NCBI RefSeq assembly: GCF_001693415.1
Contig: NZ_MAKX01000001.1
Location: 948,047-1,012,046 of the forward strand
Direction: 5' to 3'
Origin: Tenacibaculum soleae
GTDB lineage: Bacteria > Bacteroidota > Bacteroidia > Flavobacteriales > Flavobacteriaceae
Length of the DNA stretch: 64,000 bases
Shown here in pieces: positions 35,299 to 45,332 of this stretch. The position numbers and the translations under genes are program-made. The first letter of the stretch is position 1. Each line of letters opens with the position of its first letter. Under the pieces are notes generated by a model that had not been told where the DNA came from, ran no database searches, and saw only the letters and a list, made by a program, of their open reading frames with translations.

Positions 35299-35745
35299 TT
35301 ATTCTTTATCTAATTGCATTGCTTCTGAATTGATACAATATCTTAACCCACTTGGTTCTGGTCCATCAGGAAAAACATGTCCTAAATGTGCATCGCAAGT
35401 ATTACATAATACCTCCACGCGCACCATACCAAAAGTTATGTCTCTATGATATTGAATTGCATTTTCTGTAATTGGTTGTGTAAAACTTGGCCATCCTGAA
35501 CTTGAATTGAATTTTATAGTTGAATCAAATAAAGGAGTATTGCAACAAACACAATTATATTTCCCTTCATCATAACTAGTACATAATTCACCTGAAAAAG
35601 GACGCTCAGTTCCTTTTAAACGTGTAATTCTAAACTGTTCAGGTGTTAGTAGTTTTTTCCATTCATTTTCAGTTTTTTCAACTCTTTTTGTGGGAGTTGG
35701 GTTTCCTTTTACAGCAAAATGAATAATTTTTTCCCAAGTTAGCAT
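35299..35745 (-). CDS. msrB: Peptide methionine-R-sulfoxide reductase
   Basis: A 148-residue MsrB from the ATG at 35745. An upstream in-frame start at 35799 would add 18 hydrophobic residues without a proper signal, and homologous sequence begins after the internal Met. Two zinc CxxC pairs (CVCC and CNTC), the SSGWPSF segment, and the catalytic Cys in RYCINSEAM are all present. It reduces R-methionine sulfoxide and complements MsrA. Confidence 0.93.
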   Translation of the reverse strand: MLTWEKIIHFAVKGNPTPTKRVEKTENEWKKLLTPEQFRITRLKGTERPFSGELCTSYDEGKYNCVCCNTPLFDSTIKFNSSSGWPSFTQPITENAIQYHRDITFGMVRVEVLCNTCDAHLGHVFPDGPEPSGLRYCINSEAMQLDKE

Positions 35746-35822
35746 ACAAATTTTGGTTTTAATAATTAGGATTAAAAATATACTAATTTTAAATGACAAT
35801 AATTAGGTACTTTTTGTACGTT

Positions 35823-35849
35823 AGTTTGTCGTGTTTAATCCGACAAACT
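35823..35849. promoter_or_regulatory. Inverted repeat between msrB and the HD-PycTM gene
   Basis: AGTTTGTCG (35823-35831) and CGACAAACT (35841-35849) form a perfect 9-base inverted repeat with a 9-base spacer, 53 bases before the ATG at 35902 and 78 bases upstream of msrB. It has no T run, so an operator for one or both divergent genes is more likely than a terminator. Confidence 0.45.
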
Positions 35850-35901
35850 TACATCTAATTAATAGTTAAATATTATTTTTAATTTAGCAAAAACCTTTTT
35901 A

Positions 35902-37107
35902 ATGAAAAATTTATTAATTGAAGCTGAAAATTTTGTTATTCATCTTTTAAATGAAAAATTAACATCTTCGTTTGTTTATCACAATGTATTTCATACGCAA
36001 CGAGTTGTCGAAAAAGCAAAAGAGTTGGTTGAAGGGATGCAAATTGATGAGGCATCTGCAAATAAATTATTGTTAGCGGCTTGGTTTCATGATACAGGTT
36101 ATATTAAACAGATTGATGGTCATGAGGAAGAAAGCGTTAAAATAGCAGCGTTGTTTTTTAGAGAAAGAAATGTTTCAGAAACTATAATTAAAGAAGTTTC
36201 GGAGTTAATTTTAGTAACAAAAATGGATGCAACACCAGTTACTGAATTAGAAAAAATAATTTGTGATGCAGATTGTTCTCATTTAGGAAGTAAAAATTTT
36301 AGCGAGTATAATTCTTTATTAAGAAAAGAGTGGGAATTGGCTAAAAATCATGTTGTTTCTGATTTTGAATGGATTGAAGAGAATATAAATTTTTTAACAA
36401 ATTATAGGTTTTATACTAGTTTTGCTGTTAAAAATTGGGAAAAACCTAAAAGTAAAAACTTAGCGCAGTTATTAAAGATTCAAAAAAAAACAGCTCAAGA
36501 AAATAGAAAGTTAAAGCAAAAAAGGGAGGAATTGGCTTTTAAAAAGAATAAAGTAGAATTACCTGAACGCGGAATTGAAACAATGTTTCGTGTTGCATTG
36601 AGAAACCATATAACATTAAGTGATATTGCTGATACAAAGGCAAATATTTTATTATCGGTAAACGCAATTATTATTTCGATGACGCTGTCTACACTAATCC
36701 CAAAGTTAGACAACCCATCAAATCATTATTTAATTATTCCGTCAATAGTTTTTATTTTATTTACGGTAGCTTCTATTATCTTATCAATAATGGCAACACG
36801 TCCTAATGTAACAGAAGGCAAGTTTACCAAAGAAGATGTTGCAAATAAAAAGGTAAATTTATTATTTTTTGGGAATTTTCATCAAATGAGTATGCCTGAT
36901 TTTGAATGGGCAATGCATGAAATGATGAAAGATCGTGATTATTTGTATGGTTCACTTACAAAAGACTTATATTTTTTAGGATTGGTTTTAAATAGGAAAT
37001 ATAAATTATTAAGAACCACTTATACCGTTTTTATGATAGGTATAATTATAAGTGTAATTGTTTTTGCCATAGCGTTTCAAATGCAAGAAGTAACAAACCT
37101 AGTTTAG
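35902..37107 (+). CDS. HD-domain phosphohydrolase fused to PycTM membrane domain
   Basis: A 401-residue protein. The N-terminal HD domain (~1-200) has YHNVFHTQRVVEKA, AAWFHDTGYIKQIDGHEEES and CDADCSHLG, which supply the H-HD-D metal set. The C-terminal half matches the Pycsar effector transmembrane domain (PycTM, PF18967): ISDIADTKANILLSVNAI is approximated by LSDIADTKANILLSVNAI, followed by three hydrophobic helices. HD-PycTM fusions are widespread in Bacteroidota. PycTM proteins act as membrane-disrupting effectors of cyclic-pyrimidine signalling, but no cyclase lies nearby, so this may be an orphan with a nucleotide-hydrolase role. Confidence 0.88.
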   Translation: MKNLLIEAENFVIHLLNEKLTSSFVYHNVFHTQRVVEKAKELVEGMQIDEASANKLLLAAWFHDTGYIKQIDGHEEESVKIAALFFRERNVSETIIKEVSELILVTKMDATPVTELEKIICDADCSHLGSKNFSEYNSLLRKEWELAKNHVVSDFEWIEENINFLTNYRFYTSFAVKNWEKPKSKNLAQLLKIQKKTAQENRKLKQKREELAFKKNKVELPERGIETMFRVALRNHITLSDIADTKANILLSVNAIIISMTLSTLIPKLDNPSNHYLIIPSIVFILFTVASIILSIMATRPNVTEGKFTKEDVANKKVNLLFFGNFHQMSMPDFEWAMHEMMKDRDYLYGSLTKDLYFLGLVLNRKYKLLRTTYTVFMIGIIISVIVFAIAFQMQEVTNLV

Positions 37108-37108
37108 T

Positions 37109-37149
37109 AAAAAGAAAATCCTTTGTAATTCACGAAGGATTTTCTTTTT
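37109..37149. terminator. Bidirectional hairpin terminator
   Basis: AAAAAGAAAATCCTT (37109-37123) pairs perfectly with AAGGATTTTCTTTTT (37135-37149) around an 11-base loop. It separates the convergent HD-PycTM and GAF-type genes and reaches the stop codon of the latter. Confidence 0.85.
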
Positions 37150-39542
37150 TAGTGTTTAAATTCTTCTATTAATTCGTCAATAGAAATAGTTTTTTTACTA
37201 TCAAAACCTTCTTGATAAATGACTTCGATACGTAGCGCTTTTAGGCCAGAAACCCCTTGTAAGTCTTCTAATTCTAGTTTTTCGATATCACCTAACAAGT
37301 TTTTTGACTGTAAATAACTAATGTATTTTAGATACTCATTAGCATCTTTATCTTGCGAATAAACAATGGCTATTTTTCCAGGAACGGTTAAGCGCTCTTG
37401 CGTATTTTTAATATGGGCTTTATCTATTCGTTTTTTTATAATTTCATACCTAATATTATAAGCTCCATCAACATCAAATTGTTTTTCATCCATTCTAAAT
37501 TTTATAGATAAAGGATTACTGTGTACTAATATTAAAGAAGCAACTTGTAAGTCATGATCCATAGCTTTACGTGCAGTATTAGCAACGTTTTCCATTTCAC
37601 ACATTGTTTGTAGTTGCCACAAGCGTAAGTTATAAAGATATAGTTGATCAAACTTTTTTTGCTTGGTTAAAGATTGCCCGATATACATGTTGTATTCTAT
37701 ACCGTCGGTTTTATAACGTTCAAAGTAATGTGGAAACATTACTTGTGCATTTCCTTGTTTCTTGTCAATAAATTTAGCGAGTTTGTCATTTAATAACGTA
37801 ACGCTTTGTTCATAAGCTTTTCGTTTTTCATAAACTACATGTAGGTTGCTGTCTAAACGCTTCATATAAGTATTTACAACGCTAGTTAAATTATTGTTTA
37901 GCGATTTAATATGTTTAAATACTGGGTAAATTTCTCTGCTTAAAAAATCTAAAATACCAACTTCATCACCTGCTTTTAATCCGTTAATAACAGCATTTAG
38001 ATACTCGTTTACACGAAAGGTTAACTCTTGGTAAATAGGTAGTTTTTCAGATTTACATGCTTGTTTCAATACAGATATAGCTAAGGTAAGTTGTGTAATT
38101 AAATCCTCTTTAATAGCTTCGTTTCTTGCTAAAGAAGATCCTTTTATATCTGTTTGACCATATAAAGGGTATACATTTTTAAAAACAATTTGTTCGATTT
38201 TTACATTTTCTTTTTTAGTAAAAACATCCGTTTGATATTGCTCAGCTGCTTCGTAAAATTTCCATTTTACTGTTGGGTGTAAAGAGGTGTAGTGTTCTTG
38301 TATTGTAGCTTCTAAAATGTTTATATATTCCTCCGAAAAACGGTCAATAGCTGCTTTAAAAACAGGAACAATGTCTGTTAATTTTTGATGATTTACCGAG
38401 TTTAATTCATAAGGTCTAGGAGAAGCTATTTCTAACAGCGCCAAATCATTATTTTCACTAGCTTTAAATGGAATTAATAAAATACTTCCAATATTTTTAT
38501 CTTTTAATCGGTTAAAAAACTGATTACCTTTAGTGTTTTTTCCGTAGTTGTCAGTGTTTGAAATAATAACGGTTTCTTGTTTGTTAAAAAGCTTAGTGAT
38601 AACATGATCACAAAAAAAAGTATTACAAGCTATTTCTTTTTCTTCTGTTAATAAAATAATGCTTTCAGATTTTTTAATCCGAGTGGATTGTAACGACAAA
38701 TCGGTAGTGTCAAATACAGAAAAACCTACTTTTAAGTCTTTAATATTATAAAATTCGCTTAAGTTTTTACGCAGTTTTTCAATAATATTCCCATCGTCTT
38801 TTTGTAGTAAACTTGTTCTTATTGATGAGATGTTTTCGTCAGCAGTAACATCAAATAGCGTCATTAAACCGAAGCCTTTGAAAATATAGCTGTTCGGAGG
38901 GAATTTTTCTTTCCACACTTCAATGTTATCATAGTTGTCTAAAAGAATTTTAATATCTTCCTCAGTAATTTTTGGTGCACTACTAGAAGGTGCTACTTCC
39001 ATAAAATCACCATTAAATGCCACACGATAATGTTTCATGATATTGTTTTCCTTATCAGGAATGTCAAAGAAAAAAGGACGTTTTAAGTCGATAGGATGGT
39101 TATAATACATGTTTAAAATAAAGGTACATGCCATGATGTACATTTTATCTTCTTCAAAATCTCTTACTTTAAATTCAAATCCTTCTCCAGCATTTTTAAG
39201 AATGTTTTCAAGTCGTTTAGTAAATTTAAATGAAGCGAAAGAGAAAGGAATTGTAGCTGCTTTTATTTCGTTTAAGGTTAATATTTCTGGGAATAAGGCT
39301 TCTAATAAAACATCGATAGTTTCTTCGTGTTTTTTTAGTAGAGAAAGGTCGGAAAATCCTTCGATAAGTTCTGGGTGGTTTTCAATTTCTTTAATTAATA
39401 TGTTAACTGAAGCATCGAAAGGATGGTTTTTAGAGTTACTATTTTTATACTCTTTAAGCATATTATAGATTTTCTTAAAACTTACATTTAGTTGTAGTGG
39501 TAACTCTGTGTTTTGAAATTTTTTTAATTTTCTAACCTTCAT
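37149..39542 (-). CDS. Large cytoplasmic GAF-type protein
   Basis: A 797-residue protein without signal or membrane helices. The centre (~250-420) resembles a GAF domain, with GFSVFDTTDLSLQSTRIKKS and IGSILLIPFKASENNDLALL, then LEIASPRPYEL. The rest is helical. Homologues annotated as GAF domain-containing protein are frequent in flavobacteria, with no known function. A -7 box (TAAATTTG, - strand 39573-39566) overlaps a perfect inverted repeat upstream, suggesting regulated expression. Confidence 0.7.
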   Translation of the reverse strand: MKVRKLKKFQNTELPLQLNVSFKKIYNMLKEYKNSNSKNHPFDASVNILIKEIENHPELIEGFSDLSLLKKHEETIDVLLEALFPEILTLNEIKAATIPFSFASFKFTKRLENILKNAGEGFEFKVRDFEEDKMYIMACTFILNMYYNHPIDLKRPFFFDIPDKENNIMKHYRVAFNGDFMEVAPSSSAPKITEEDIKILLDNYDNIEVWKEKFPPNSYIFKGFGLMTLFDVTADENISSIRTSLLQKDDGNIIEKLRKNLSEFYNIKDLKVGFSVFDTTDLSLQSTRIKKSESIILLTEEKEIACNTFFCDHVITKLFNKQETVIISNTDNYGKNTKGNQFFNRLKDKNIGSILLIPFKASENNDLALLEIASPRPYELNSVNHQKLTDIVPVFKAAIDRFSEEYINILEATIQEHYTSLHPTVKWKFYEAAEQYQTDVFTKKENVKIEQIVFKNVYPLYGQTDIKGSSLARNEAIKEDLITQLTLAISVLKQACKSEKLPIYQELTFRVNEYLNAVINGLKAGDEVGILDFLSREIYPVFKHIKSLNNNLTSVVNTYMKRLDSNLHVVYEKRKAYEQSVTLLNDKLAKFIDKKQGNAQVMFPHYFERYKTDGIEYNMYIGQSLTKQKKFDQLYLYNLRLWQLQTMCEMENVANTARKAMDHDLQVASLILVHSNPLSIKFRMDEKQFDVDGAYNIRYEIIKKRIDKAHIKNTQERLTVPGKIAIVYSQDKDANEYLKYISYLQSKNLLGDIEKLELEDLQGVSGLKALRIEVIYQEGFDSKKTISIDELIEEFKH

Positions 39543-39563
39543 AAAATATTTTCTTAACCTAAT

Positions 39564-39584
39564 TACAAATTTACAAAATTTGTA
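39564..39584 (-). promoter_or_regulatory. Inverted repeat overlapping a -7 box
   Basis: TACAAATTT and AAATTTGTA (9-base arms, 3-base spacer) flank and overlap the - strand box TAAATTTG at 39573-39566, 24 bases before the GAF-type ATG. This is a candidate operator-promoter. Confidence 0.4.
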
Positions 39585-39635
39585 GGCATATAGTCGTTGT
39601 TGCTTAATAAAGCTTTCATAGGCTAAAGCGTAAAA

Positions 39636-39668
39636 AAAAAGACATTAATTTAATTAATGACTTTTTTT
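39636..39668. terminator. Hairpin terminator after the outer-membrane barrel gene
   Basis: CATTAATT and AATTAATG, extended by A and T runs with one mismatch, form a stem with U tracts in both orientations. It lies 14 bases beyond the stop of the barrel gene at 39682. Confidence 0.6.
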
Positions 39669-39681
39669 GATAATTTTTATG

Positions 39682-42453
39682 TTAAAAAAACATTTTATAA
39701 TCTCTTACTTTTCCTTTTTTTCCTAAGCTATTAAATTTCCAACTAAAACCTAACATAAAGTATTGTTGTAATACTGTACTTTGTGAGTCTTCAATATAAT
39801 TAGAAGTTGCTCTACGTTGTGCATTGGTGTTTTGGTTTAATAAGTCATAGGCTTTTAAACTAATTGTACCTTGATCTTTTAATACAGAATAAGCTAAAGT
39901 TGCGTTCCAGAACCAAGAAGATTTGTTAAAGCCAATTACATTTGCATTGTAGTTGTACCTTATATCATTTCTCCATTCTAATTTTTTTGGAAAATTAGTT
40001 TTTGTTCTAAAACGTAAGGTTTGACTCGTAAAGTTTTGATTTTGATTCGTGTTAATGTCGTATTTAGTTTTAGAGAATGAAACATCGTAGCGAGTTTCAA
40101 TTGAAATAAGCTTATTCCACTCTAAAGTTATTCCTAAGTTTGGTCTAAAAGAAGTTGTTTGAGCTCCTTCTTTTACTGTGTTTACTATGTTAAAATTTTT
40201 GTAGATACTTACATTAGAACCTGCTCTAAGTTTTAAATTGGTAATAGAGTCTAACTTAAGTTTTTTACTATAACTACCACCTCCCCAAAAATCGTAGCCT
40301 TCATCAGTGTTTTCGTAGGTTGAATTTCTGATAAACTCATCAGAGATCGTAGTATTTGAAATAATTTGATTTTTGAAAATACTACCACTCATATATAAAT
40401 AGAGACCTGTACCAGCTTGCCAATTATATTTGTTAAAGTTAATGTAAGCTCTGTGGTTTTGTGTAGGTTTTAATTCTGGGTTACCTGTAATAATGTTAGA
40501 TGGGTTGCTAACATTTGCAAATGGTTGAATTTGATTAATGTTAGGAACTTGATTTGTTAAACGATAATCAAAATAAATTGAAGCTTTTGAATCGAATCTA
40601 TATCTAAAACCAGCATCTAGCGCTAAATTATTAAATTCTTTTTCTAAACTTAAATTTGGACGTAGTTTATCGTTGTTTTCTAATGTTCTGTTTACAAAAC
40701 CAGTCTCAAAATTAAAACGCCATTTTTTCGTTTTATAAATTAACTCCAGCGCAGGTGTTTTAGCAATATCGTTATAGGTAAAATCTGAACTTAAACTTTG
40801 ATTAAAATCACTGTATTGTTGAGTCGTGTTGTTAAAATCATACGTGTCTTCTTTGTTTTCTCTTTCATCGTTTTGATACGTGTATTTTGCATCTAAAAAT
40901 AATTTTTTAGCAATTAAAGGAAAACGGTAAGTAACCTTTGTGTTAAAGCTATTTAAATTATTTGAAATTGCGCTTTCTTGATCCCTATTTTCAGTACTAG
41001 CATTTGGGCCGAATACTTCAATGGTCGATTTATTTAATTCGTCTGTATCAGCTTTGTCTATTTGATTTGTAATAGATGTTTTAATAAATGACCCTTTATT
41101 ACCTAGTTTTTTGGTTAAATCAATAGTGTTTTGAAAATTATTAGCTTTAGATTTAACATAAGAATTACTGGTGTAATTGTTTGTTAAAGTGCCGTTTTCG
41201 TCTAAAGATTCTTCTTGTCTGCTGTTACTACCGTCTCTTTTATTAAAAACAAAAGAAGGTTTTATATTAATTAAAAAAGTTGAGTCAATTTTTATATCAA
41301 ATTCAACACCAATGCTATGGTTATGGTTTTCATTATCAGATTTAGAAATAGAGTTTGAGAAGTATTTTCTGTCTGGAAGCGTGTATTCTTTGTTGCTTTT
41401 AGATTCATCATTAGAGTTGCTGCCAGAATAAAAGTAATTTGCATTTACATCAACACCCTTGCCGTATTGATCGGCATAAGTTGCGCCAGCTGTTTTAGAT
41501 TTTACAATTCCACTTCCTCCGCCAAAACGTCTACCATTAATGCTAAAACTACCATTGCTGCTAACCCAATTGTTACCGCCGCCAAACATTTTTTGAATTT
41601 CACCAAAGCTAAAACCAGGAGAGTTTATGTTGTTGGTGCTTGCCAGAATACTAAATCGTTGGTCGTTGTCAAAACGATTAACCATTGTAGCTCCTTCAAA
41701 ACGTTTGTCTGTTCCTGCGCCAGCAGATACTCTACCAAACCAACCTTTATTGTTTTCTTTTTTTATGGTAAGGTTAATTGTTTTATTGTTGGCGTCTCCT
41801 TTTTCGCCTGAAAACGCCTCTGATTTTGATTTGGTATCGGTAATTTGAACTTTTTCAATAATTTCTTTTGTTAAGTTTTTGGTTGTAATACTTGGGTCGT
41901 TACCAAAAAAAGGTTTTCCGTTTACTAGTATTTTATTCACTTCTTTACCGTTTACGGTAATTTTCCCTTCTTCGTCTACTTCTACACCTGGTAATTTTTT
42001 TAGTAGATCTTCAACGTTAGCATCTTTTTTTGTTTTAAAGGATTTTACATTGAACTCTAAAGTGTCTTTTTTAATAGTGATAGGTGCTCTTGATTTTATA
42101 ACAACTTCATTAAGTAAATTACTTTCTTCTTTTAAAGAAATAGTACTTAAGTTAAAATTACTTTTTTTTCCTAAAGTAATTGTTTTAGTGTAGTTATCCA
42201 TTCCTATGTAAGAGATGAATAGTTTTAAGTTTTTGTGAAAAGATTTACCCTCTAAAGAGAAGTTTCCTTTATTGTCAGATATTGTATAGGAAACAACTGT
42301 GCTGTCTTTTATTTTTTCTAAATGAATGGTTGCAGCTTCAATGGGTGTTTTTTCTTTACCGCTATTAATTTTACCAGTAATCTTAAATGGGTAAGATTGA
42401 GCAAATGTACTTGTAGTAAGTAATAACGTAAAAACAAAAAGTAGTTTTTTCAT
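39682..42453 (-). CDS. Outer-membrane beta-barrel protein (TonB-receptor-like, PF14905 type)
   Basis: A 923-residue protein. It has a signal peptide (LLFVFTLLLTTSTFAQ) and an N-terminal carboxypeptidase-like regulatory domain (KITGKINSGKEKTPIEAATI). A plug-like region follows (DTLEFNVKSFKTKKDANVED, LLKKLPGVEVDEEGKITVNG), then a large Gly/Asn-rich barrel. This order is typical of flavobacterial outer-membrane transport proteins; the cargo is unknown. It sits downstream of der on the same strand with an 83-base gap. Confidence 0.9.
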   Translation of the reverse strand: MKKLLFVFTLLLTTSTFAQSYPFKITGKINSGKEKTPIEAATIHLEKIKDSTVVSYTISDNKGNFSLEGKSFHKNLKLFISYIGMDNYTKTITLGKKSNFNLSTISLKEESNLLNEVVIKSRAPITIKKDTLEFNVKSFKTKKDANVEDLLKKLPGVEVDEEGKITVNGKEVNKILVNGKPFFGNDPSITTKNLTKEIIEKVQITDTKSKSEAFSGEKGDANNKTINLTIKKENNKGWFGRVSAGAGTDKRFEGATMVNRFDNDQRFSILASTNNINSPGFSFGEIQKMFGGGNNWVSSNGSFSINGRRFGGGSGIVKSKTAGATYADQYGKGVDVNANYFYSGSNSNDESKSNKEYTLPDRKYFSNSISKSDNENHNHSIGVEFDIKIDSTFLINIKPSFVFNKRDGSNSRQEESLDENGTLTNNYTSNSYVKSKANNFQNTIDLTKKLGNKGSFIKTSITNQIDKADTDELNKSTIEVFGPNASTENRDQESAISNNLNSFNTKVTYRFPLIAKKLFLDAKYTYQNDERENKEDTYDFNNTTQQYSDFNQSLSSDFTYNDIAKTPALELIYKTKKWRFNFETGFVNRTLENNDKLRPNLSLEKEFNNLALDAGFRYRFDSKASIYFDYRLTNQVPNINQIQPFANVSNPSNIITGNPELKPTQNHRAYINFNKYNWQAGTGLYLYMSGSIFKNQIISNTTISDEFIRNSTYENTDEGYDFWGGGSYSKKLKLDSITNLKLRAGSNVSIYKNFNIVNTVKEGAQTTSFRPNLGITLEWNKLISIETRYDVSFSKTKYDINTNQNQNFTSQTLRFRTKTNFPKKLEWRNDIRYNYNANVIGFNKSSWFWNATLAYSVLKDQGTISLKAYDLLNQNTNAQRRATSNYIEDSQSTVLQQYFMLGFSWKFNSLGKKGKVRDYKMFF

Positions 42454-42536
42454 TGCTTTTTTATGAGTTGTTTAATAAACGCATAAAGAAAATGAAAAAA
42501 CTACTTTAAAAGAGTTAATTTATGTTAAAGCTATAT

Positions 42537-43841
42537 TTATTTTTGTCTAAAGTAAATAATAATTGGCACTCCATTAAAATTATAATGCTGGCGTAATTGA
42601 TTTTCTAAATAACGCCTGTACGGATCACGAATATATTGAGGTAAATTAGCAAAAAATGCAAATTGAGGTGTATGCGTTGGTAATTGCATACAGTATTTAA
42701 TTTTGATGTATTTCCCTTTGGTTGCAGGAGGCGGATTTTGTTCTAAAATCTCTAACATCGTTTCATTTAATTTACTTGTTTGAATACGACGTTTTCTGTT
42801 TTCAAAAACTTCAACAGCGGTTTCAATAGCTTTAAAAATACGTTGTTTTGTTAAAACAGAAGTAAATATAATTGGTACATCTGTAAATGGAGCTATTTTT
42901 CTTCTTATTTGCGCTTCAAAATCACGCATAGTATTGGTTTCTTTTTCAATCAAATCCCATTTGTTAACAAGAATAACGACTCCTTTTTTGTTTTTTTCAG
43001 CTAGCCAAAATATTTTTTCATCCTGACCTTCAAAATCACGAGTTGCATCAATAACTAAAACAGCAACATCACAATGTTCAATAGCACGAACAGCTCGCAT
43101 TACTGAATAGAACTCTAAATCTTCTTTTACTTTAGATTTTTTTCGAATTCCAGCAGTGTCTACTAAGTTAAACTCAAAGCCAAAACGATTGTATTTTGTG
43201 TCGATAGAGTCACGAGTAGTACCCGCAATATTGGTAACAATATTTCTGTCTTCACCAATTAAAGCATTGATAAATGATGATTTACCGGCATTAGGGCGAC
43301 CAACAATCGCAAAACGAGGCAATTCATTTTCTTCAACTTCATCTTCTTCAGGTATTTCTTTTGCAACTGCATCTAGTAATTCACCTGTACCACTACCATT
43401 TATTGAAGAAATAGTATGGTATTCACCTAAGCCAAGGTTGTAAAATTCAACCGCATCAGCATCACGCATTGCGTTATCTACCTTATTTACAGCCATGATA
43501 AGTGGCTTTTTAACTTGACGTAATATTTTAGCAACCTCATTATCCATTGGGGTAATTCCTTGCTCTACATCAACTACAAAAACAATAATATCAGCTTCAT
43601 CAATAGCTAATTGAACTTGTTTACGTATTTCTCCTTCAAAAATATCATCCGACCCGACAACATATCCACCAGTATCAATTACAGAAAACTCTTTCCCGTT
43701 CCACTCAGATTTTCCGTAGTGTCTATCTCTTGTAACTCCACTTACAGAATCTACAATAGCTTCACGACGTTGTACTAAACGGTTAAATAAAGTGGATTTA
43801 CCTACATTAGGTCTTCCTACAATGGCTACAATACTACTCAT
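42537..43841 (-). CDS. der: GTPase Der (EngA), ribosome assembly
   Basis: A 434-residue double GTPase. The start is ATG at 43841 ([20 protein letters not shown]); a frame extension to 43868 begins upstream of the promoter box and is unlikely. Each G domain has P-loop ([18 protein letters not shown]), DTGG/DTAG and NKVD/NKWD motifs, followed by the KH-like domain ([20 protein letters not shown]). Der acts in 50S subunit maturation. Confidence 0.97.
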   Translation of the reverse strand: MSSIVAIVGRPNVGKSTLFNRLVQRREAIVDSVSGVTRDRHYGKSEWNGKEFSVIDTGGYVVGSDDIFEGEIRKQVQLAIDEADIIVFVVDVEQGITPMDNEVAKILRQVKKPLIMAVNKVDNAMRDADAVEFYNLGLGEYHTISSINGSGTGELLDAVAKEIPEEDEVEENELPRFAIVGRPNAGKSSFINALIGEDRNIVTNIAGTTRDSIDTKYNRFGFEFNLVDTAGIRKKSKVKEDLEFYSVMRAVRAIEHCDVAVLVIDATRDFEGQDEKIFWLAEKNKKGVVILVNKWDLIEKETNTMRDFEAQIRRKIAPFTDVPIIFTSVLTKQRIFKAIETAVEVFENRKRRIQTSKLNETMLEILEQNPPPATKGKYIKIKYCMQLPTHTPQFAFFANLPQYIRDPYRRYLENQLRQHYNFNGVPIIIYFRQK

Positions 43842-43857
43842 TTTGTAAAAATTTGTG

Positions 43858-43865
43858 CAAAGATA
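43858..43865 (-). promoter_or_regulatory. -7 box TATCTTTG for der
   Basis: On the - strand TATCTTTG fits TAnnTTTG exactly and sits 17 bases before the der ATG at 43841, supporting that start over one at 43868. Confidence 0.5.
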
Positions 43866-43943
43866 CAACTTACGTTATGATTTTAAGCCGAATTTTAAAG
43901 AGTATACTATTTTTACTACATTGTGGGATAATTAGTTTAAAAT

Positions 43944-44450
43944 ATGGAGGATCAATTATATAATCAGATTTTTTTAAAACCAAGATTTCAAATTGATTTT
44001 GAAATGGATGCTGAGGTTTTATTAAATGAAGTTAAAGCACATTTATTGGATACATCAGTATATAAAATGAAAGTTATTGATAATCATGTTGTTATTGATG
44101 TGCCTGTTAATGAAACTCATTTTTGGTCACCTCAACTAGCTATTGAGATAGAAAAAATATCAGCAAATAAATCTAAAATTAAAGGGTTATTTGGTCCTAA
44201 ACCACAAGTTTGGACTTTTTTTATGTTTTTGCATTTTGTGGTTGCCACCGCCTTTTTAATTTTTGGAGTTATAGCATATAGTAATTGGTCTTTAAAAAAA
44301 GTGTCAATTTTGCCAGTTGTAATGCTTGTTGTTTTACCAATTGTATGGGTATCGTTATATTTTGTAGGAACAATAGGTAAATCTACTGGTCAAAAACAAA
44401 TGGATGAATTAAAAGATTTTACAAAATCATTTTTACAAAAAATAAATTAA
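43944..44450 (+). CDS. Two-helix membrane protein, flavobacterial, function unknown
   Basis: A 168-residue protein. Residues 1-85 form a soluble part with FLKPRFQIDFEMDAEVLLNE and FGPKPQVWTFF. Two membrane helices follow (FLHFVVATAFLIFGVIAY; VVMLVVLPIVWVSLYFVG) and a short charged tail. I recognise no named domain. It is divergent from der and its stop overlaps the 3' end of era by 4 bases. Confidence 0.75.
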   Translation: MEDQLYNQIFLKPRFQIDFEMDAEVLLNEVKAHLLDTSVYKMKVIDNHVVIDVPVNETHFWSPQLAIEIEKISANKSKIKGLFGPKPQVWTFFMFLHFVVATAFLIFGVIAYSNWSLKKVSILPVVMLVVLPIVWVSLYFVGTIGKSTGQKQMDELKDFTKSFLQKIN

Positions 44451-45328
44451 TCTTTGTAACCAAAACGTTTTAATTGACGTTCATTAGATCTCCAATTTTT
44501 ATTTACTTTTACATATAAATCTAAAAAAACCTTTTTATCAAAAAACTGCTGTAAGTCCTTACGAGCTTCGGTACCTACACGTTTAAGAGCGCTTCCTTTA
44601 TGCCCAATAATAATTCCTTTTTGGGTGTCACGTTCTACCATAATAATAGCTCGAATTTTTATAATATCCTCTTCCTCAATAAACTCTTCGGTTTCTACCT
44701 CAACAGCATACGGAATTTCTTTTTTGTAGTGTTGTAGAATTTTTTCACGAATTTTTTCGTTTACAAAAAAACGTTCAGGTTTATCGGTTAATTGATCTTT
44801 TGGGTAAAAAGCAGGTCCTTCAGGCAATAACTCTACAATTTTATTAAAAACTACTTGTACGTTAAATTTTTCTAAAGCTGAAATTACATGTACAAATGCG
44901 TTGGGTACTTTATTAGTCCAGTAAGTAACTTTTTCTTCAACTTCTACTTGTGTAGATTTATCTATCTTATTTAATAATAAAATAATTGGAATTTTACTGT
45001 GAATTATTTTATTAAAAAAAGCTTCGTTTTTTAACTCCTTTTCACCAACTTCAACCATATATATTAATACATCAGCATCATCAAAAGCCGATTTTACAAA
45101 ATCCATCATAGAAGATTGTAATTCATAAGCGGGTTTTATAATTCCGGGTGTATCAGAAAAAACAACTTGATAATTATCATCGTTAACAATCCCTAAAATA
45201 CGATGTCTTGTCGTTTGAGCTTTTGAAGTAATAATTGATAATTTTTCACCAACCAATGCATTCATTAAGGTTGATTTCCCAACATTTGGGTTTCCGATGA
45301 TGTTTACAAATCCTGCTTTATGTGTCAT
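44447..45328 (-). CDS. era: GTPase Era, 16S rRNA maturation
   Basis: A 293-residue Era GTPase. P-loop [22 protein letters not shown], and LLNKIDK make up the G domain. The C-terminal KH domain has IIGHKGSALKRVGTEARKDL. It binds the 3' end of 16S rRNA in 30S assembly. The - strand box TATCTTTG (45340-45333) is only 5 bases before the ATG, implying a leaderless or nearly leaderless mRNA. Confidence 0.97.
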   Translation of the reverse strand: MTHKAGFVNIIGNPNVGKSTLMNALVGEKLSIITSKAQTTRHRILGIVNDDNYQVVFSDTPGIIKPAYELQSSMMDFVKSAFDDADVLIYMVEVGEKELKNEAFFNKIIHSKIPIILLLNKIDKSTQVEVEEKVTYWTNKVPNAFVHVISALEKFNVQVVFNKIVELLPEGPAFYPKDQLTDKPERFFVNEKIREKILQHYKKEIPYAVEVETEEFIEEEDIIKIRAIIMVERDTQKGIIIGHKGSALKRVGTEARKDLQQFFDKKVFLDLYVKVNKNWRSNERQLKRFGYKD

Positions 45329-45332
45329 GCTG

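Noticed and set aside
35902..37107. A complete Pycsar defence system
   Set aside because: Only the effector-like PycTM protein is present; no pyrimidine cyclase is encoded in the flanking genes.
41467..41848. Long + strand frames antisense to the outer-membrane barrel gene
   Set aside because: Low-complexity translations (Ser, Phe and Val rich) opposite the Gly/Asn-rich coding strand; no start context or family.
43842..43868. A longer Der N-terminus starting at 43868
   Set aside because: The -7 box at 43865-43858 lies inside that extension, and the conserved GTPase start is at 43841.
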